This document shows positions 38,588 through 49,199 of a DNA stretch of 64,000 nucleotides, in pieces (within the stretch, counting starts at the first letter, position 1; every line of letters begins with the position of its first letter). The translations under genes and the position numbers were made by a program. Source of the DNA: Aselliscus stoliczkanus (Eukaryota; Chordata; Mammalia; Chiroptera; Hipposideridae); assembly GCA_033961575.1 (NCBI GenBank), contig CM066730.1, positions 133,180,023-133,244,022 on the forward strand. The letters are read 5' to 3'. The notes under the pieces were generated by a model, which did no database searches, was not told the origin of the DNA, and worked only from the letters and a program-made list of their open reading frames with translations.

Positions 38588-39699
38588 AAGATGTTGTCAA
38601 CCAAACTGGGAACCTTGGACGAGAGACTCTGGCTGAGAGCACATGGCAGTACCCTCTTTGTGATGAAGACTGGCTTCAGGCAAGTGCTTTCCCAAATCTC
38701 TGCCATGTGTGCTACCATGGAAAAACAATGGAAATGCACAATCACTGAATACCTACCTCATCACATACCTGACGGTCGAATACTCTTGCTTCTTCCTGCT
38801 ACCGGTGGAGTCTTCATTTTTCTTCTAATCTAATTATAGGAAGATAAACTGTCTGTGACTCTCAAAAAAATAATAAAGTGTACAATGTGATGATTTGATA
38901 TACATTGTGGAAGGATTATCAAGATCAAGATAATTAATACATCCATTGGTTCATATAGTTAACTCTTTGTGTGTATGGTGAGAATGCATAAGATCTACTC
39001 TGAGCAACTTTCAAGTACACAATACCATATTATTACCTATAGTCATTATGCTGTATATAATAAAATCCTCAGGACTTATTCTTTTTGTAACTGATAAGTT
39101 GTACTCTTTGACCTGCACATCCCAGCCCTCCACCCCTAGCCTCTGGCTACCACCATTTTATTCTTTGTTTTTATGAAATAGGCTGTCTGTTATTTTTTTT
39201 AAAGATTCCACATGTAAGTGATGGCATACTTTTTTGTCTGTCTCTGTCTAGCTTATTGCACTTAGCATAATACCCTCCAGATTCATCGATGGAGTCCCGA
39301 ATGGCACCTCATTCTTAAACATGGGTTGCATTTTTCCTGTGGCTTTGTCTCTGACTTGCTTTTCTATTACTCTGTACTCACTTGCTAAGTGATGTCAGGC
39401 ATGATTTTGGCTTCAACTACCACTCACATGTTGATGAAACAAAAGTTTATATTTTTAATCCATACTTCTTTTCTGAACTCTGGACTATATCTAACCATTA
39501 TGTAAACCTCTATTTGGATATATCCCAGAGACCTCAAAGTCATTCTGTCTAAAGATGAGCTCACCATTTTTCTACTGAAAGCAACTTCTTGCATACTATT
39601 CCCTATCTCAATTGATAGGAGGTACCGTCAGCCTAGTTGCCTAAGCCAAAAACCTAAATGTCTCTGAGGTTCCTCCCTCTTCCTTTCCCTCCATGTTTG

Positions 39700-40710
39700 A
39701 AGAGTCACAGGACCAGTCTCTACCATCTATTATCTCCATGTTCAAAATCACTGCCTAATGCAGATCCTCTTCCACCACTACCTGCCATTTTTTACTGACT
39801 TGCCAGCTTCCCCACTGGTCTCCCTGAATCCGGTCTCTTACTCCTGACCCTTTTTTTTGTTCTTCCCTAGGGCATTAACTCCTATGCCTAAAATTCCCAA
39901 ATTCTATACTGACTTTTACCTGTGAACATCAGGTTTATATGTTCAATGTTGATCAAAAACTGAAATTCAGTGTCTTATATGAACCAGAACTATGAGGCTC
40001 ATTTGTTGATATTTAATTCTTTATTATAGTCTGCACACAATTAATCATAGGTCCGCCTTACCTCCAAATTTGTTCATTTTTCTCTTACCCAACTTCCCTT
40101 AACCTAGCAAACCTTTCTTTCATGTTCCCTGACCATATTTTCTGCACTGATTCTGGAAAGATCTTTATGAAATGCATATCCAATTCTATCACTTCTATAC
40201 TTAAAAGTCACCCAATTTCCATTAGGATAAAACACAAATTTCTTAGTGAGGAACATATGGTTTTTCAAGATCTGGTCCCTACCTACCCCTCCAAGTTCAT
40301 GTTCCAGTATTCAACACAGGCACCCTATATTTCTGCTACTCTAAATCAGTTACAATCAGTTATGACTTTAATATATCATGTTCTCACTGATTTCCAGTCT
40401 TTTGTATATACTGTACTTTCTATACAGTCAGTGCTGGCAAAATTTTATTCAATCTTAAAGTCATAGCTTAATCTCACTAGCCTCTCCTCACTGTCCATAA
40501 TTGCAGCTATCACTATATTAGGTGATATATCAGTGTTCCTACTGCCTGGGTACTTTCACACATCTCTGTCCTACACCTATAATTTTAAGTCTATTGATTT
40601 CTCCTCCTCTCATTTGTAAGCTCTTTGAGGCTAGGGTCTGTGTTTTACCTCTTTACCCTTAGAGCCTAGCTTTGGTCTAACACACAGAAAACATTCAATA
40701 AAGGTCCTTT
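39700..40710 (+). repeat. L2 LINE fragment
   Basis: A long, diverged plus-oriented L2: 'ggataaaacacaaatttctt', 'caagatctggtccctaccta', 'gtaagctctttgaggctagg' and a terminal 'aaacattcaataaaggtcc'. Confidence 0.6.
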
Positions 40711-40714
40711 TGGA

Positions 40715-41720
40715 GGCATGAAGGGAAGAAAAAAAAATAACCAAACACAATTGTGATAAGGAGGAATGCAGGGAGTAGGAAAAAGATGAGGCCAGACATA
40801 ATGGGGAGAACAAACCAGATGTCCCAAGGTCCCCTTCAACCTTGAGCTGTGATGAATCTCTGGGAGAGGAATACTTGAAAATCATATTGAGAGAAGAGTT
40901 TTGTTGTGACTCTTCTCATTCATCTCTCTCTCTCTCTTTCCTCTGGTCTACAAAAAGAAAAATATATTTAGACCCTGAATGAGGAATTAACTAATAGTTT
41001 TGCAGGTGCCATTATTTAACTATTTGCCTATTAAAGTGAAGCAATGCACAATCTATCTTTCTTTTCCTCCTCTTTATTATCTGCATTTTCAGGAAGAAAA
41101 TAAAAAGCAACAAAAGATGTACTGGCAGAATATGTGGTTGTTTAATTTGGGCCTTTCTTGTATTCTCTAATAACTCAGAAAACTGGTGAATCTTAGTCCT
41201 TGCTGAATTATACAGGATATATTATCCTTGCCCATTCTACTGCAGGAGAATAATGGTGTGGGAAAGGAAGAGAAAGGAACATTATTTTTCTAGGCTTTTT
41301 TTCCTAACAAAAAGGAAAAAGCTACTGCCAAAGGGCTATGTGTTTTGCTAGGCACTGAATCTTTCTCTCGGGTAATATCAAAAATCCTCAGGAGAACACA
41401 GAAATTTGACTTTTGGAAATCTCTTTACTGAACTAAAATTATGACTAAAATCATATATAATTATATAGATGAGTCTTTCATGCAATATTATTTGAAGTGG
41501 CAAAAGACAAAAACACTGGAAACTATTGGGATATTACAGGGGAATATATAAATAAAATGTGATATAAGCAAACTATGGATATTATGGATAAAATAAGTTA
41601 AATCTGTATTTACCTGAAGCAGTTTGAATGAAATATAGGTGAAAAAAGCAAGTTATTTTTATGAATTTATAAGTCTTGTTTTAAAAAAGTATGATGAAAA
41701 TATCTAAATATATATATATA
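40715..41720. other. No recognised gene
   Basis: AT-rich. 41400-41690 vaguely resembles L1 3' UTR words ('ttcatgcaatattatttgaa') but is too diverged to call. Confidence 0.4.
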
Positions 41721-41730
41721 TATATATATA

Positions 41731-41803
41731 TGGTTGTCAAAAAAGTCATGATGTATTTTTTCTGTTTTTCATTGCAAAAATGAGTCATGACTTTTCCGAC
41801 AAC

Positions 41804-41805
<2 letters not shown>
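41731..41805. mobile_element. Palindromic mariner-type MITE, copy 2
   Basis: A 75-base near-perfect palindrome, tggttgtc...gacaacca, flanked by TA (41729-41730 and 41806-41807). It lies exactly between a (TA)n run and a (CA)n run. The inner arms, aaagtcatga and tcatgactttt, match the copy at 9928. Confidence 0.8.

Positions 41806-41806
<1 letters not shown>

Positions 41807-41842
<36 letters not shown>
41807..41842. repeat. (AC)n microsatellite
   Basis: An uninterrupted CA repeat starting at the right TA of the palindromic MITE. Confidence 0.97.
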
Positions 41843-41844
<2 letters not shown>

Positions 41845-42044
41845 TGTATGTGTATATAGATATACACACACGCACACAAAGGAAAGAGTGTAAAAAGATA
41901 TATACCAAAATGTTCACATTTGTTATGTGGGGAAGATTAAGCAGAAGAGGACATTGTTGACTGATTTACACAAAGATATTATTTGGTTTGTTGCCTCAAG
42001 CCGGCATTTCTTTTGTGCTTCAAAATGAAAACCCAAATTTTAGA

Positions 42045-42080
42045 AGTGTGTGTGTGCACGTGCACATGTGCTTGCGCATG

Positions 42081-42115
<35 letters not shown>
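42045..42115. repeat. Alternating purine-pyrimidine tract with (CA)n
   Basis: A GTGTGTG run, then tgcacgtgcacatgtgc, then tgcgcatgcgt and (CA)n. The alternation is almost unbroken for about 70 bases, which favours Z-DNA formation. Confidence 0.9.
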
Positions 42116-42117
<2 letters not shown>

Positions 42118-42605
42118 TAACAGTAAAAGTCCTCAGCTGTTGCTTTAAATCTAAACACCATTCTAACAAGTAGAATCCCTTTGCTTCTAAAGGCTTCCCC
42201 TAGTGAGCTTGTTATACTAGCACACCTAGAGAAAAGAGGGGAGACCTGAGACTAAAATCTTCTGGCTGGGCTGCATAAATCTTTCCTTAAATTGACCAGC
42301 CTGCTGACTGACAGCACTGAGGGCTGTGGAAGCCCAAGCTCTGGAATGGTCCATCAGAACTCCATGTTCTAGGGAAGGAGAAGAGGAGAAATGTGCAGCC
42401 TGATTGTGTCTTGGCTCCTAGCCAAAGAAGTTGCTAGTGGTGAGAGTGGAATTTTTCCATGGCAAAGGAAGAGGAAAAATCAGATCATGTTTCCTACAGG
42501 CAGAGCCCTATTTATTCAGGAAGATCTTGGGGGCCCTTGCTGTGCTCATTACTTTTCACCATTAGAAATTATTTCTCCCTTCCTCCCTCCCTCCCTCACA
42601 CCCTC

Positions 42606-42608
<3 letters not shown>

Positions 42609-42672
<64 letters not shown>
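42609..42672. repeat. (TC)n microsatellite
   Basis: A TC repeat with one G interruption at 42660, preceded by CTTCCCTCC-rich pyrimidines. Confidence 0.97.
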
Positions 42673-43079
42673 ACCTTCAAGTTTGAAGGTATTTCTCCCT
42701 AAGATGCAAACACCCTAGAGAAGCACCATGTTGTGACCGTTATCAGAATAACAGCAGAAGGAAGTCAGAACAAACAGATGTGAATAACTATTGGTTCAGC
42801 AAGGAAAATTAAATCTTCCAAAAGAATCCAATATTACTCTGTTACCTCACAAAACAAACTGCATCCGTAGTTTTGGGGGCACTTGAGAGCCCACAAGTGG
42901 GGGTTCCTCTCCTTTACTTCTTCTCCCACTCTCCCCCAGCCAGGGTATCTGGACAGGAATCATGGACATTCAGAAACCATTTTTGTAAATAAAATTTCAC
43001 TTCAGAGCAAATTCTATGATAAACGTGGAACCATACAATTGTGTACTTGGAGTTAATGGCCATCTACTCCCACTTCTAC

Positions 43080-43275
43080 TAATAAACTAATAATACTTGA
43101 CAACTTTTTCTGAGGGCTTACTATCAGCTATAATCCCCATAACATTCCTAAGAGGTAAAGGTTCCATTTTCCCAACTTAGATGAAGAAATAAGCTAAGTA
43201 ACTTTCTGAAGTCACATAGGCAGTAAACGATTAGACCAGGCCATCCTCTTTGCCCAGGTATACTGCTTCTCTTTT
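43080..43275 (-). repeat. MIR
   Basis: 'tgagggcttactatcagcta', 'gatgaagaaataagctaagt' and 'ctgaagtcacataggcagta' in reverse MIR order. Confidence 0.65.
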
Positions 43276-43904
43276 TGATGCCACAGAAAAGTGATTACAA
43301 TCTCTGCTTGGACACCTCCAGTAATGGAAGGCTCACTACTTTTAGAGAGGCAATCCATTGCTAAGTATGAGAACATTCTTTTTTTTTTTTTTTTTTTTTA
43401 ATACTGGCTGTCTTCTATTTGGCCATGTTTATACCTTCAAGTGCCACTCAGAATATAGTGAATCCCTAGATCTCTGTTATCTGTTCTTAGTTCTTTCAGT
43501 TGCCCCTTCCTGTTTCTCACCATCCTGGTCCTACTTCTCTATACTTTTCTGTTTGTCAGCTTCCCAACTTAATTGTCATGGCCATAACTGAAGAAAACAC
43601 TACCCAGCTGTAAACTCCATGATGGAAGAAAGTGTATCCATCTTGTTCCCCAAATAGAGCCAGACTCTTGCCTCATTTTGGATGCTTTCAAAGTTGGCTA
43701 ATGTAATTTAGCTCACTGCTAGCTTTATTGGCAGTCCCCCCACCTCAACACTGATAATCCACCCAAAGTTTGCTGTCACTCAAATCACTAAGACTTTCTA
43801 AAAAATACATGCATATAATCAAGCAAGTCTTACCCAAACTTTGTAGAATAGGCTTGTTTTAATTTCTTGCCTCTAAAGACAATGTGCATAGCACAAGGAG
43901 CATA

Positions 43905-44065
43905 ATCTTTGGCCCCATACTTGTATATCTGGGCTTTACCATTTACTGGCTGCATAACTTTGGATCAATCATTCTGGGCCTCCATTTTCAGTGTCTGTAA
44001 AATGGGAAGAATAATACCTCTTTCATGGAAATGAATTGAGGATTCAAAGAAACTAACACAAAAAA
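43905..44065 (+). repeat. MIR
   Basis: 'ggctttaccatttactggct', 'cattttcagtgtctgtaaaa' and 'tgggaagaataatacctctt'. Confidence 0.7.
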
Positions 44066-44479
44066 AATGCTTAACCAACTGTTAATTTAGTCAATATAAA
44101 TTTTTATCTTAAGTTTTTACACTATATGTGCAGCTTAATCAAGGACATTGCATTCCATCTGGAAAACAGAGACAAAGAAGACTATATGAAACTCCCAGCA
44201 CTTATGTGAAGAAAGCAAAACCTAGGCACTGAAACAACTGGAAAAACAGCAGATCGAGATTGCTCTGTAGAAGACCACTCACTAGCATTGCGCCAAGCCT
44301 AGAACAAGCAACGCACAGCCTGCCATTATGAAACTCTGGTGGCCCAGAGAGCCCGCAGGTAGGATTGGTGACATCATGATGCCTCCAGACCAGACTCCCA
44401 TGGCATCAAAAAGATAAACCCAAGGCAACAAAACACCAGCAGTCAGAAAAGAATTAGGGTGAATTTTGGGGGATTTAAT

Positions 44480-44700
44480 CCACTCACTTATTCAATCAAC
44501 ATTATAGAGTGCTGAGTATATGCCAGGTGCTGTGCTGTGCTCAGTTGCTGCCCATATAGAAAGGAGAAAGACGTAATTGCTACCCATGAGCAGCTCAAAG
44601 TCTAGTCAGGAAGACAAGAATAAAAGTATTTGAAGGACAGTAGGTAAGTGCACAAATGCTATGTGCGAAGCCTAGTGGAGGCACAGAGGGCTGGAGAAGT
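44480..44700 (-). repeat. L2 fragment
   Basis: 'gagtatatgccaggtgctgt' and 'caagaataaaagtatttgaa' in reverse L2 order. Confidence 0.5.
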
Positions 44701-44779
44701 TGTCAATGAAATGACCCTCTTGTTTCTCAAGATTTTACATTTGAACTAGGAGCAAGATGCTATGCTTAAAAAGTAGTGA

Positions 44780-45045
44780 GCTGAGACACAGGAGACAGGA
44801 GTTCTAATCCCTTCTGCTTCTCTTTGGCTCTGCACAAATATGTTCACTTTTTTGGGCCTTAGTGTCCCAGCTGAATGATGTGTTTCTTAAGGTCCAAGCA
44901 GTGACCGAAGCAGTGTGTCTAAGTTTCCTCATCTGTAAAATGGGGATAGCAATAATATCTACCTCAGAGGATTCAATGGCTTAATATTTATACTTTCAGG
45001 ACAATGCCTGACTCACCCTAAACACTATACACCTGTTAAATAAAA
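44780..45045 (+). repeat. MIR
   Basis: 'agtttcctcatctgtaaaat', 'ggggatagcaataatatcta' and 'aatgcctgactcaccctaaa'. Confidence 0.65.
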
Positions 45046-45753
45046 TAAATCTAACTGTCCCAATTGTTTGTTGCCAGCCCCTATTTTAAACACCTTAGTG
45101 AAAGGAATGAAAGGACTTCTCAAGGGCCCTACAAGCCCCAGCAGGGACTCTCATGTGACCAGACCTCATGCTGCCCACCACCCTCTTTTTTGCAGTTACC
45201 TCCCAACACTGATTAGCTCCTGGTTCGCTATGACTCCCCAACACTACTCCCATCATAATTCTGTGATTTCTTTACCTGAATAGATCATCGTTCTGGTGTC
45301 CTGGCCTCTGCATCCCTTAATTTCTCATGTTCGCTTTCCTACCTGGGAGCGTATGTCCCTGGGCCACACTCTAAACACAGACATTGTCACTTTTCACCGA
45401 GTAGAGTGTATTTTTATGTTTCCTTAGGGAATTCCCACTGATTGCTAGTTTATACAGAGCTGTGCATGAAATAGAGATTTTTGAATATGTCTTCAGTTTT
45501 TCTGGTAAAGGGACTAAATAAGTCATCATATCGTGGGTTAACAGAGCTACTTACAAATTAAGTGAATCAGTTCCATTCCTACAACAACCATTTGATTTTA
45601 GATTTTTCTTAGTTGAAAGCTACAGTCCTTGGAGATCAGACAGGTAGTCTCCGATCTTAAATGAATGGATGAGGGAGGGTGGGGGAGATCCTTCGTGTTG
45701 AGCAGCTCAAAAAGAATCTATGCATGCCTCAAGAAGGGTGCGATTTTATTTTT

Positions 45754-45841
45754 TATTTATTTTTACTTTTTATTTTTTTAAGTAGGCTATTTATTTATTT
45801 ATTTATTGAGAGCAGTGTCACTGGCCCTCATATATGGGACC
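45754..45841 (-). mobile_element. 5'-truncated short SINE
   Basis: Only the 3' half of the short SINE (gagagcagtgtcactggccc to gggacc) remains, with an A/T-rich (ATTT)n tail. A 20-base TSD with one mismatch (aagggtg.gattttattttt) lies at 45734-45753 and 45842-45861, so truncation happened at insertion. Confidence 0.78.
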
Positions 45842-45859
45842 AAGGGTGTGATTTTATTT

Positions 45860-46320
45860 TTCATATGGCAGGAGACAGGAAATCTTAACATTTCAGTAAG
45901 GCTCTTCCTTCATTTCTAAATTCGCTTGTCCTTGCGTTTAACAAGTGAATGAATTATCCCTCCGCTCTCTCTCCCTGGCCTTCACCAGGTCTCTTCACGC
46001 TCCATTGCGGGCTGCTGCTTCTCCTGTTGGTTTCTCCATGGAGTCCTGTCATGGCAAAGCGGCTCCTCTAACTCCAGCCCTTGCTTTGCTGGAGTCTGGG
46101 AACCTGGGCTCGGAATGCTCCCTGAACCTGCTAGGAGCCCCGGGCCCCTGCTCTAACCCAAGCTCGGATTCCAGCCTTCCAGGATGGCGATCTGCTGACC
46201 CAGCCTCCGCAACTGCAGGAGCCACCAAATGTCTCACTTCCACTTGAATTCCCCACTGGGCTGAGAGCTCTTTTCTGACTCTCCATCTACTTATCCTGGT
46301 TCTCACACCTACTTAGCCTT
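45860..46320. other. Locally GC-rich stretch with open frames on both strands
   Basis: 45945-46247 (plus) and 46049-46306 (minus) are open for 100 and 85 codons. Base composition is higher in GC than the surroundings but CpG is not dense. I do not recognise either product, and no splice or polyadenylation context supports them. Confidence 0.35.
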
Positions 46321-46599
46321 TACTGGAATTCCACCTCTGTCACTAGTTGTAAGTCCTGGGACAAGTCACCTCTGCTTTCTGAATCTTTGTTTTCTTTTTT
46401 AAAATTTTTGGTTCAAAATATTTTGCTTATTTGCAAGAACAGTACAAAGATTTATGCTGCACATTCTCTGTGATCAATGGCATAAATTAAGACAACGAAG
46501 GAATGCTTTTCTATGTAAGTTTCAATAGGGATTGAATTTTCAGCGTATAGCACATTTAGAGAATGATGCCGTAGTGAACTAACCAACTTAAAAACAAGC

Positions 46600-46903
46600 A
46601 AAGAAAGAGCAATAAAAGAAGGAAAGAAAGCAAAGGGGAAAGAGAGAGTGGGAGAAAGGGAGAGAGGGAGAGAGAGGAGAGGAGAAATCGAGGGAGGAAG
46701 GAAAGCGTGAAGGGAAGGGAAGGGAAGGGAAGAGGAGGGAGGGGAGGGGAGGGAGGGAAGGGAAAGGAAGGGAGGGGAGGGGAGGGGAGGGAAGGGGAGG
46801 GAGGGAAAGGAAGGGGAGGGGAGGGAAAGGAAGGAGAGGGGAGGGGAGGGGAGGGGAGGGAAAGGACGGGGAGGGGAGGGGAGGGGAGGGGAGGGAAGGG
46901 AAG
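46600..46903. repeat. Polypurine / (GGGGA)n minisatellite
   Basis: About 300 bases that are nearly all purine on the plus strand. The 5' half is GAAA/GAGA-type and the 3' half consists of repeated gaggg, gggga and ggaaagg units. Runs of four G repeat at short spacing, so G-quadruplex and triplex (H-DNA) structures are possible. Confidence 0.92.
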
Positions 46904-46904
46904 G

Positions 46905-47162
46905 CGAACTGCAGCTTGTGAGCCACATGCGGCTCTCTGGGTACGTTCCCTCTCAAAAGTTTGCTGAGCCCTGGAAGAGCAAATCCTGTTCCTCACAACA
47001 ATTTAAAAATTATTTGAGAGCCATAAATACATTTTTACATAATCACCATTATGTGAATAATATCCTTTAAAAATTTTACAAATGAAACTACGATAGTTTT
47101 ATTTTCATTTTCAATTTTACTTCAGAGCCTGCGTCTCACAAGCCGCAGTTTGTTGACCCCTG
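46905..47162. mobile_element. hAT-type non-autonomous DNA transposon fragment
   Basis: The right end reads gccgcagtttgttgacccct, the reverse of a typical hAT terminus beginning CAGGGGTC. The left part (gcagcttgtgagccacatgc) is the matching inverted sub-terminal region. The extreme left terminus has been replaced by, or merged with, the AGGGG-rich tract that ends at about 46903. There is no coding sequence. Confidence 0.6.
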
Positions 47163-47409
47163 GCGGCCCTCCTGTCTCAAACGTTTGCAAATCCCTGGTC
47201 TGGACCATCTTCCCTGTCCTCAAACCCATATTCCCTAAGCATCGTTGGCACTCAGAGTTCAGTCTGCCAGCCAGGAGCAGCAGTACCACCTGGAGCTTAT
47301 GAGAAACGCGGGATGTGCTGCTCCACCCCAGACCTACTGAATCAGTTCCTGCATTATAACAAGGTCCTCAGGTGATTTCTGAGTGTACTGCAACTTTAGA
47401 AGCGCTACA

Positions 47410-47530
47410 CTAGATTATTCTTTAGGGCTCAGCTCAAAGTCATCACCTCTATGAAAGTGTCATGATCCTCCTATCCAGCTTGTCCACTTACCTTCTTTTG
47501 GGCACTGTTGTTTACGTTCTTCTCTGCTCC
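47410..47530 (+). repeat. L2 fragment
   Basis: 'agggctcagctcaaagtcat', then 'cacctctatgaaagtgtcat', a decayed plus-oriented L2 segment ending at the ATCC repeat. Confidence 0.45.
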
Positions 47531-47546
47531 CAGCTACCCAACCACT

Positions 47547-47620
47547 CATCCATCCATCCATCCATTCATCCATCCATCCATCCATCCATCCATCCATCCA
47601 TCCATCCATCCATCATCCAT
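47547..47620. repeat. (ATCC)n microsatellite
   Basis: About 17 CATC units with one CATT and one missing base. Confidence 0.96.
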
Positions 47621-47929
47621 GACTACATTTAGCCATGCCTTCATCCATCCTTGAATCTGCAAACACCAATTGAGGGCTTATCTTGGCAAGATACTCTCCT
47701 TTAGTGATGAAGATAAACCGATAAACCCTACTCATTCCTTTTGCTCAGAGAGCTCACAGTCTTGTGAAGAAGGGAACTAGTTTATAGACAATCACAAGAT
47801 ATTGATGAGTGCTATTTATTCAGCAGTTACAAATATTTACTTTTTCCTAGGCGGCTAGGGAGCACATCGGAGGCTCATATTATTCAGTCAATTGGGTCAG
47901 GAAGACTCACCCGAGACACTGACACCCAA

Positions 47930-48280
47930 GGTGAATGCTAATGCTTTTAGGTCTCTGCCTATACATTCCTCCTCCAGGGAGCTTTCTCTGATGTTTCTCT
48001 CCTAGATTCAGGGCCCTTGCTCTAGGTGCTATTCCCACAGGAATCAGCCGGCCAAAATGCCAAGAGAACACATTCCCAGCCTAGGGAACAGCATGTGCAA
48101 TAGTCCGCAGGCTTTAATATATCCCCTCCATTGCAATCGTTTCTGGACATATCTGTCTCCCCTATTCATCTGTGAGTTCCTAAAGGGCAGGAGCTATGAC
48201 TTGTTGATTTATGCATTTCCGGTACTTAGCACCATGCAGGGCCTGTAGTAGGTGTTCAATAAGTATACAAACAGGACACC
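47930..48280 (+). repeat. L2 3' region
   Basis: Words including 'gggagctttctctgatgttt', 'ctgtgagttcctaaagggca' and 'aggtgttcaataagtataca' match an L2 3' end in plus orientation. Confidence 0.5.
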
Positions 48281-48969
48281 AACAAGAAGATATATATTTT
48301 AAGAGGGATTTCTTCTGGGTTTAGGTCATTGTCCTTGAACTGGTATCTTGGATTCCCATCTAGAGCAGTAGGATAAGACTTCTAAGGGAAAACAGGTTTT
48401 TTTAATTAAAGGAAAAATAAATACAGATCATGGCAGATATAAGAGTCCTGTGTAAGCAAAAATTGTTGTTTTAAAAAAAAATCTATCTCATTCATTGATA
48501 ACAGGCATTAGGGTGGGGAGGGAAAAGTTCAGAGATGGCTGAATAGTAAAGTATGAGCATATGTTTTTGGTTTCACTGCCTCTCCAGTTTCAAGTCCAGG
48601 GGCACATATGTCCTTCACTAGAGACTCATTCATGTGACTTAGTTACAGCCCCTGTGTTACATTTCTTGTGCTTATAGCACTGAGGTAGGTGACTCTTCTG
48701 CTCATTGCTGAGCAGGGAGGTGGGGGTCAGCTGACTTGTTTTGGTTACTTGAGCTAAAGAGTCTTAACTCCAATACCCCTTAAAAAATTCTATTGGAAGC
48801 ATTAACTTTAGAGTCAAACAGATACTTAAAAAATCTTCTGCTTCTGACTTGCAGTCCTTGGCTCCATTTGAGTTCTTGCTAGAGGTCCATGCATCTATCT
48901 GGCATCCCGCACTGGGTGCAAACTGAATTATGTTTCCCCCTTGCACAAATAGGTTCTATTTTTCAAGTC

Positions 48970-49198
48970 ATGTGGTATAGTGGTTTAGAATACTGACTCT
49001 GGAGGCAGATCTGCCTGGATTTGAATCTCAGCTCCACCATATACAAGCCTTGTCTCTTTAGGTATGTCTCAATTTCCCCATCTGCAAAATGGGTATAACT
49101 AACTATATCTGTTTTATAGGATGAACGGAGCTAATATTTGTATAGTGCTTAGCATAGCACCTGGAACACAACAGGCACTATATAAATGTTGGCTAAAC
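48970..49198 (+). repeat. MIR, near full length
   Basis: Starts 'gtatagtggtttagaatact', passes through 'tctgcctggatttgaatctc' and 'ctgcaaaatgggtataacta', and ends 'caggcactatataaatgttg'. The best-preserved MIR in the window. Confidence 0.8.
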
Positions 49199-49199
49199 A

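Larger units (their letters stand above)
37958..38874 (+). pseudogene. GTSF1P: Processed pseudogene of GTSF1, with two later insertions
   Basis: GTSF1 is a small CHHC zinc-finger protein that partners PIWI proteins in germline piRNA silencing. The copy has its ATG at 38009 (MEETYIHSLGPEKLLQ). It continues, out of frame in places, through remnants of FPYHLIKCRKN, KLATCPFNA, HHISSC, QDVVNQT, ETLAEST, CDEDW and the C-terminal [11 protein letters not shown]. The coding sequence is spliced, so this is an mRNA copy. The first zinc-finger Cys codon after LLQ is lost and a frameshift follows at an A-run near 38060. The stretch between CDEDW and the last ~20 residues is deleted. The copy is flanked by a perfect 15-base TSD (aaagtgtacaatgtg, 37943-37957 and 38875-38889) and ends in an A-rich tail. 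It is interrupted by an L1 fragment (38137-38308) and a SINE (38434-38587). Confidence 0.88.
37903..39305 (-). mobile_element. Old L1 3' end, split by the GTSF1 retrocopy
   Basis: The two outer parts (37903-37957 and 38890-39305) together read as a minus-strand L1 3' terminus. This includes the familiar 'ttgtatatatttaaagtgtacaatgtg' 3' UTR segment and the ORF2-end/3'-UTR block that yields 'attccacatgtaagtgatg'. The GTSF1 pseudogene lies between them with its TSD derived from L1 sequence, so this L1 is the oldest layer of the nest. Confidence 0.75.

Noticed and set aside
46452..46996. Three overlapping Pro/Ser/Leu-rich open frames (minus) and a Gly/Glu/Lys-rich one (plus)
   Set aside because: All come from the polypurine tract, which has no stop codons in several frames because of composition.
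47547..47620. Regular short repeats that might suggest a CRISPR-like array
   Set aside because: It is a simple ATCC tetranucleotide microsatellite with no spacers, in vertebrate DNA.
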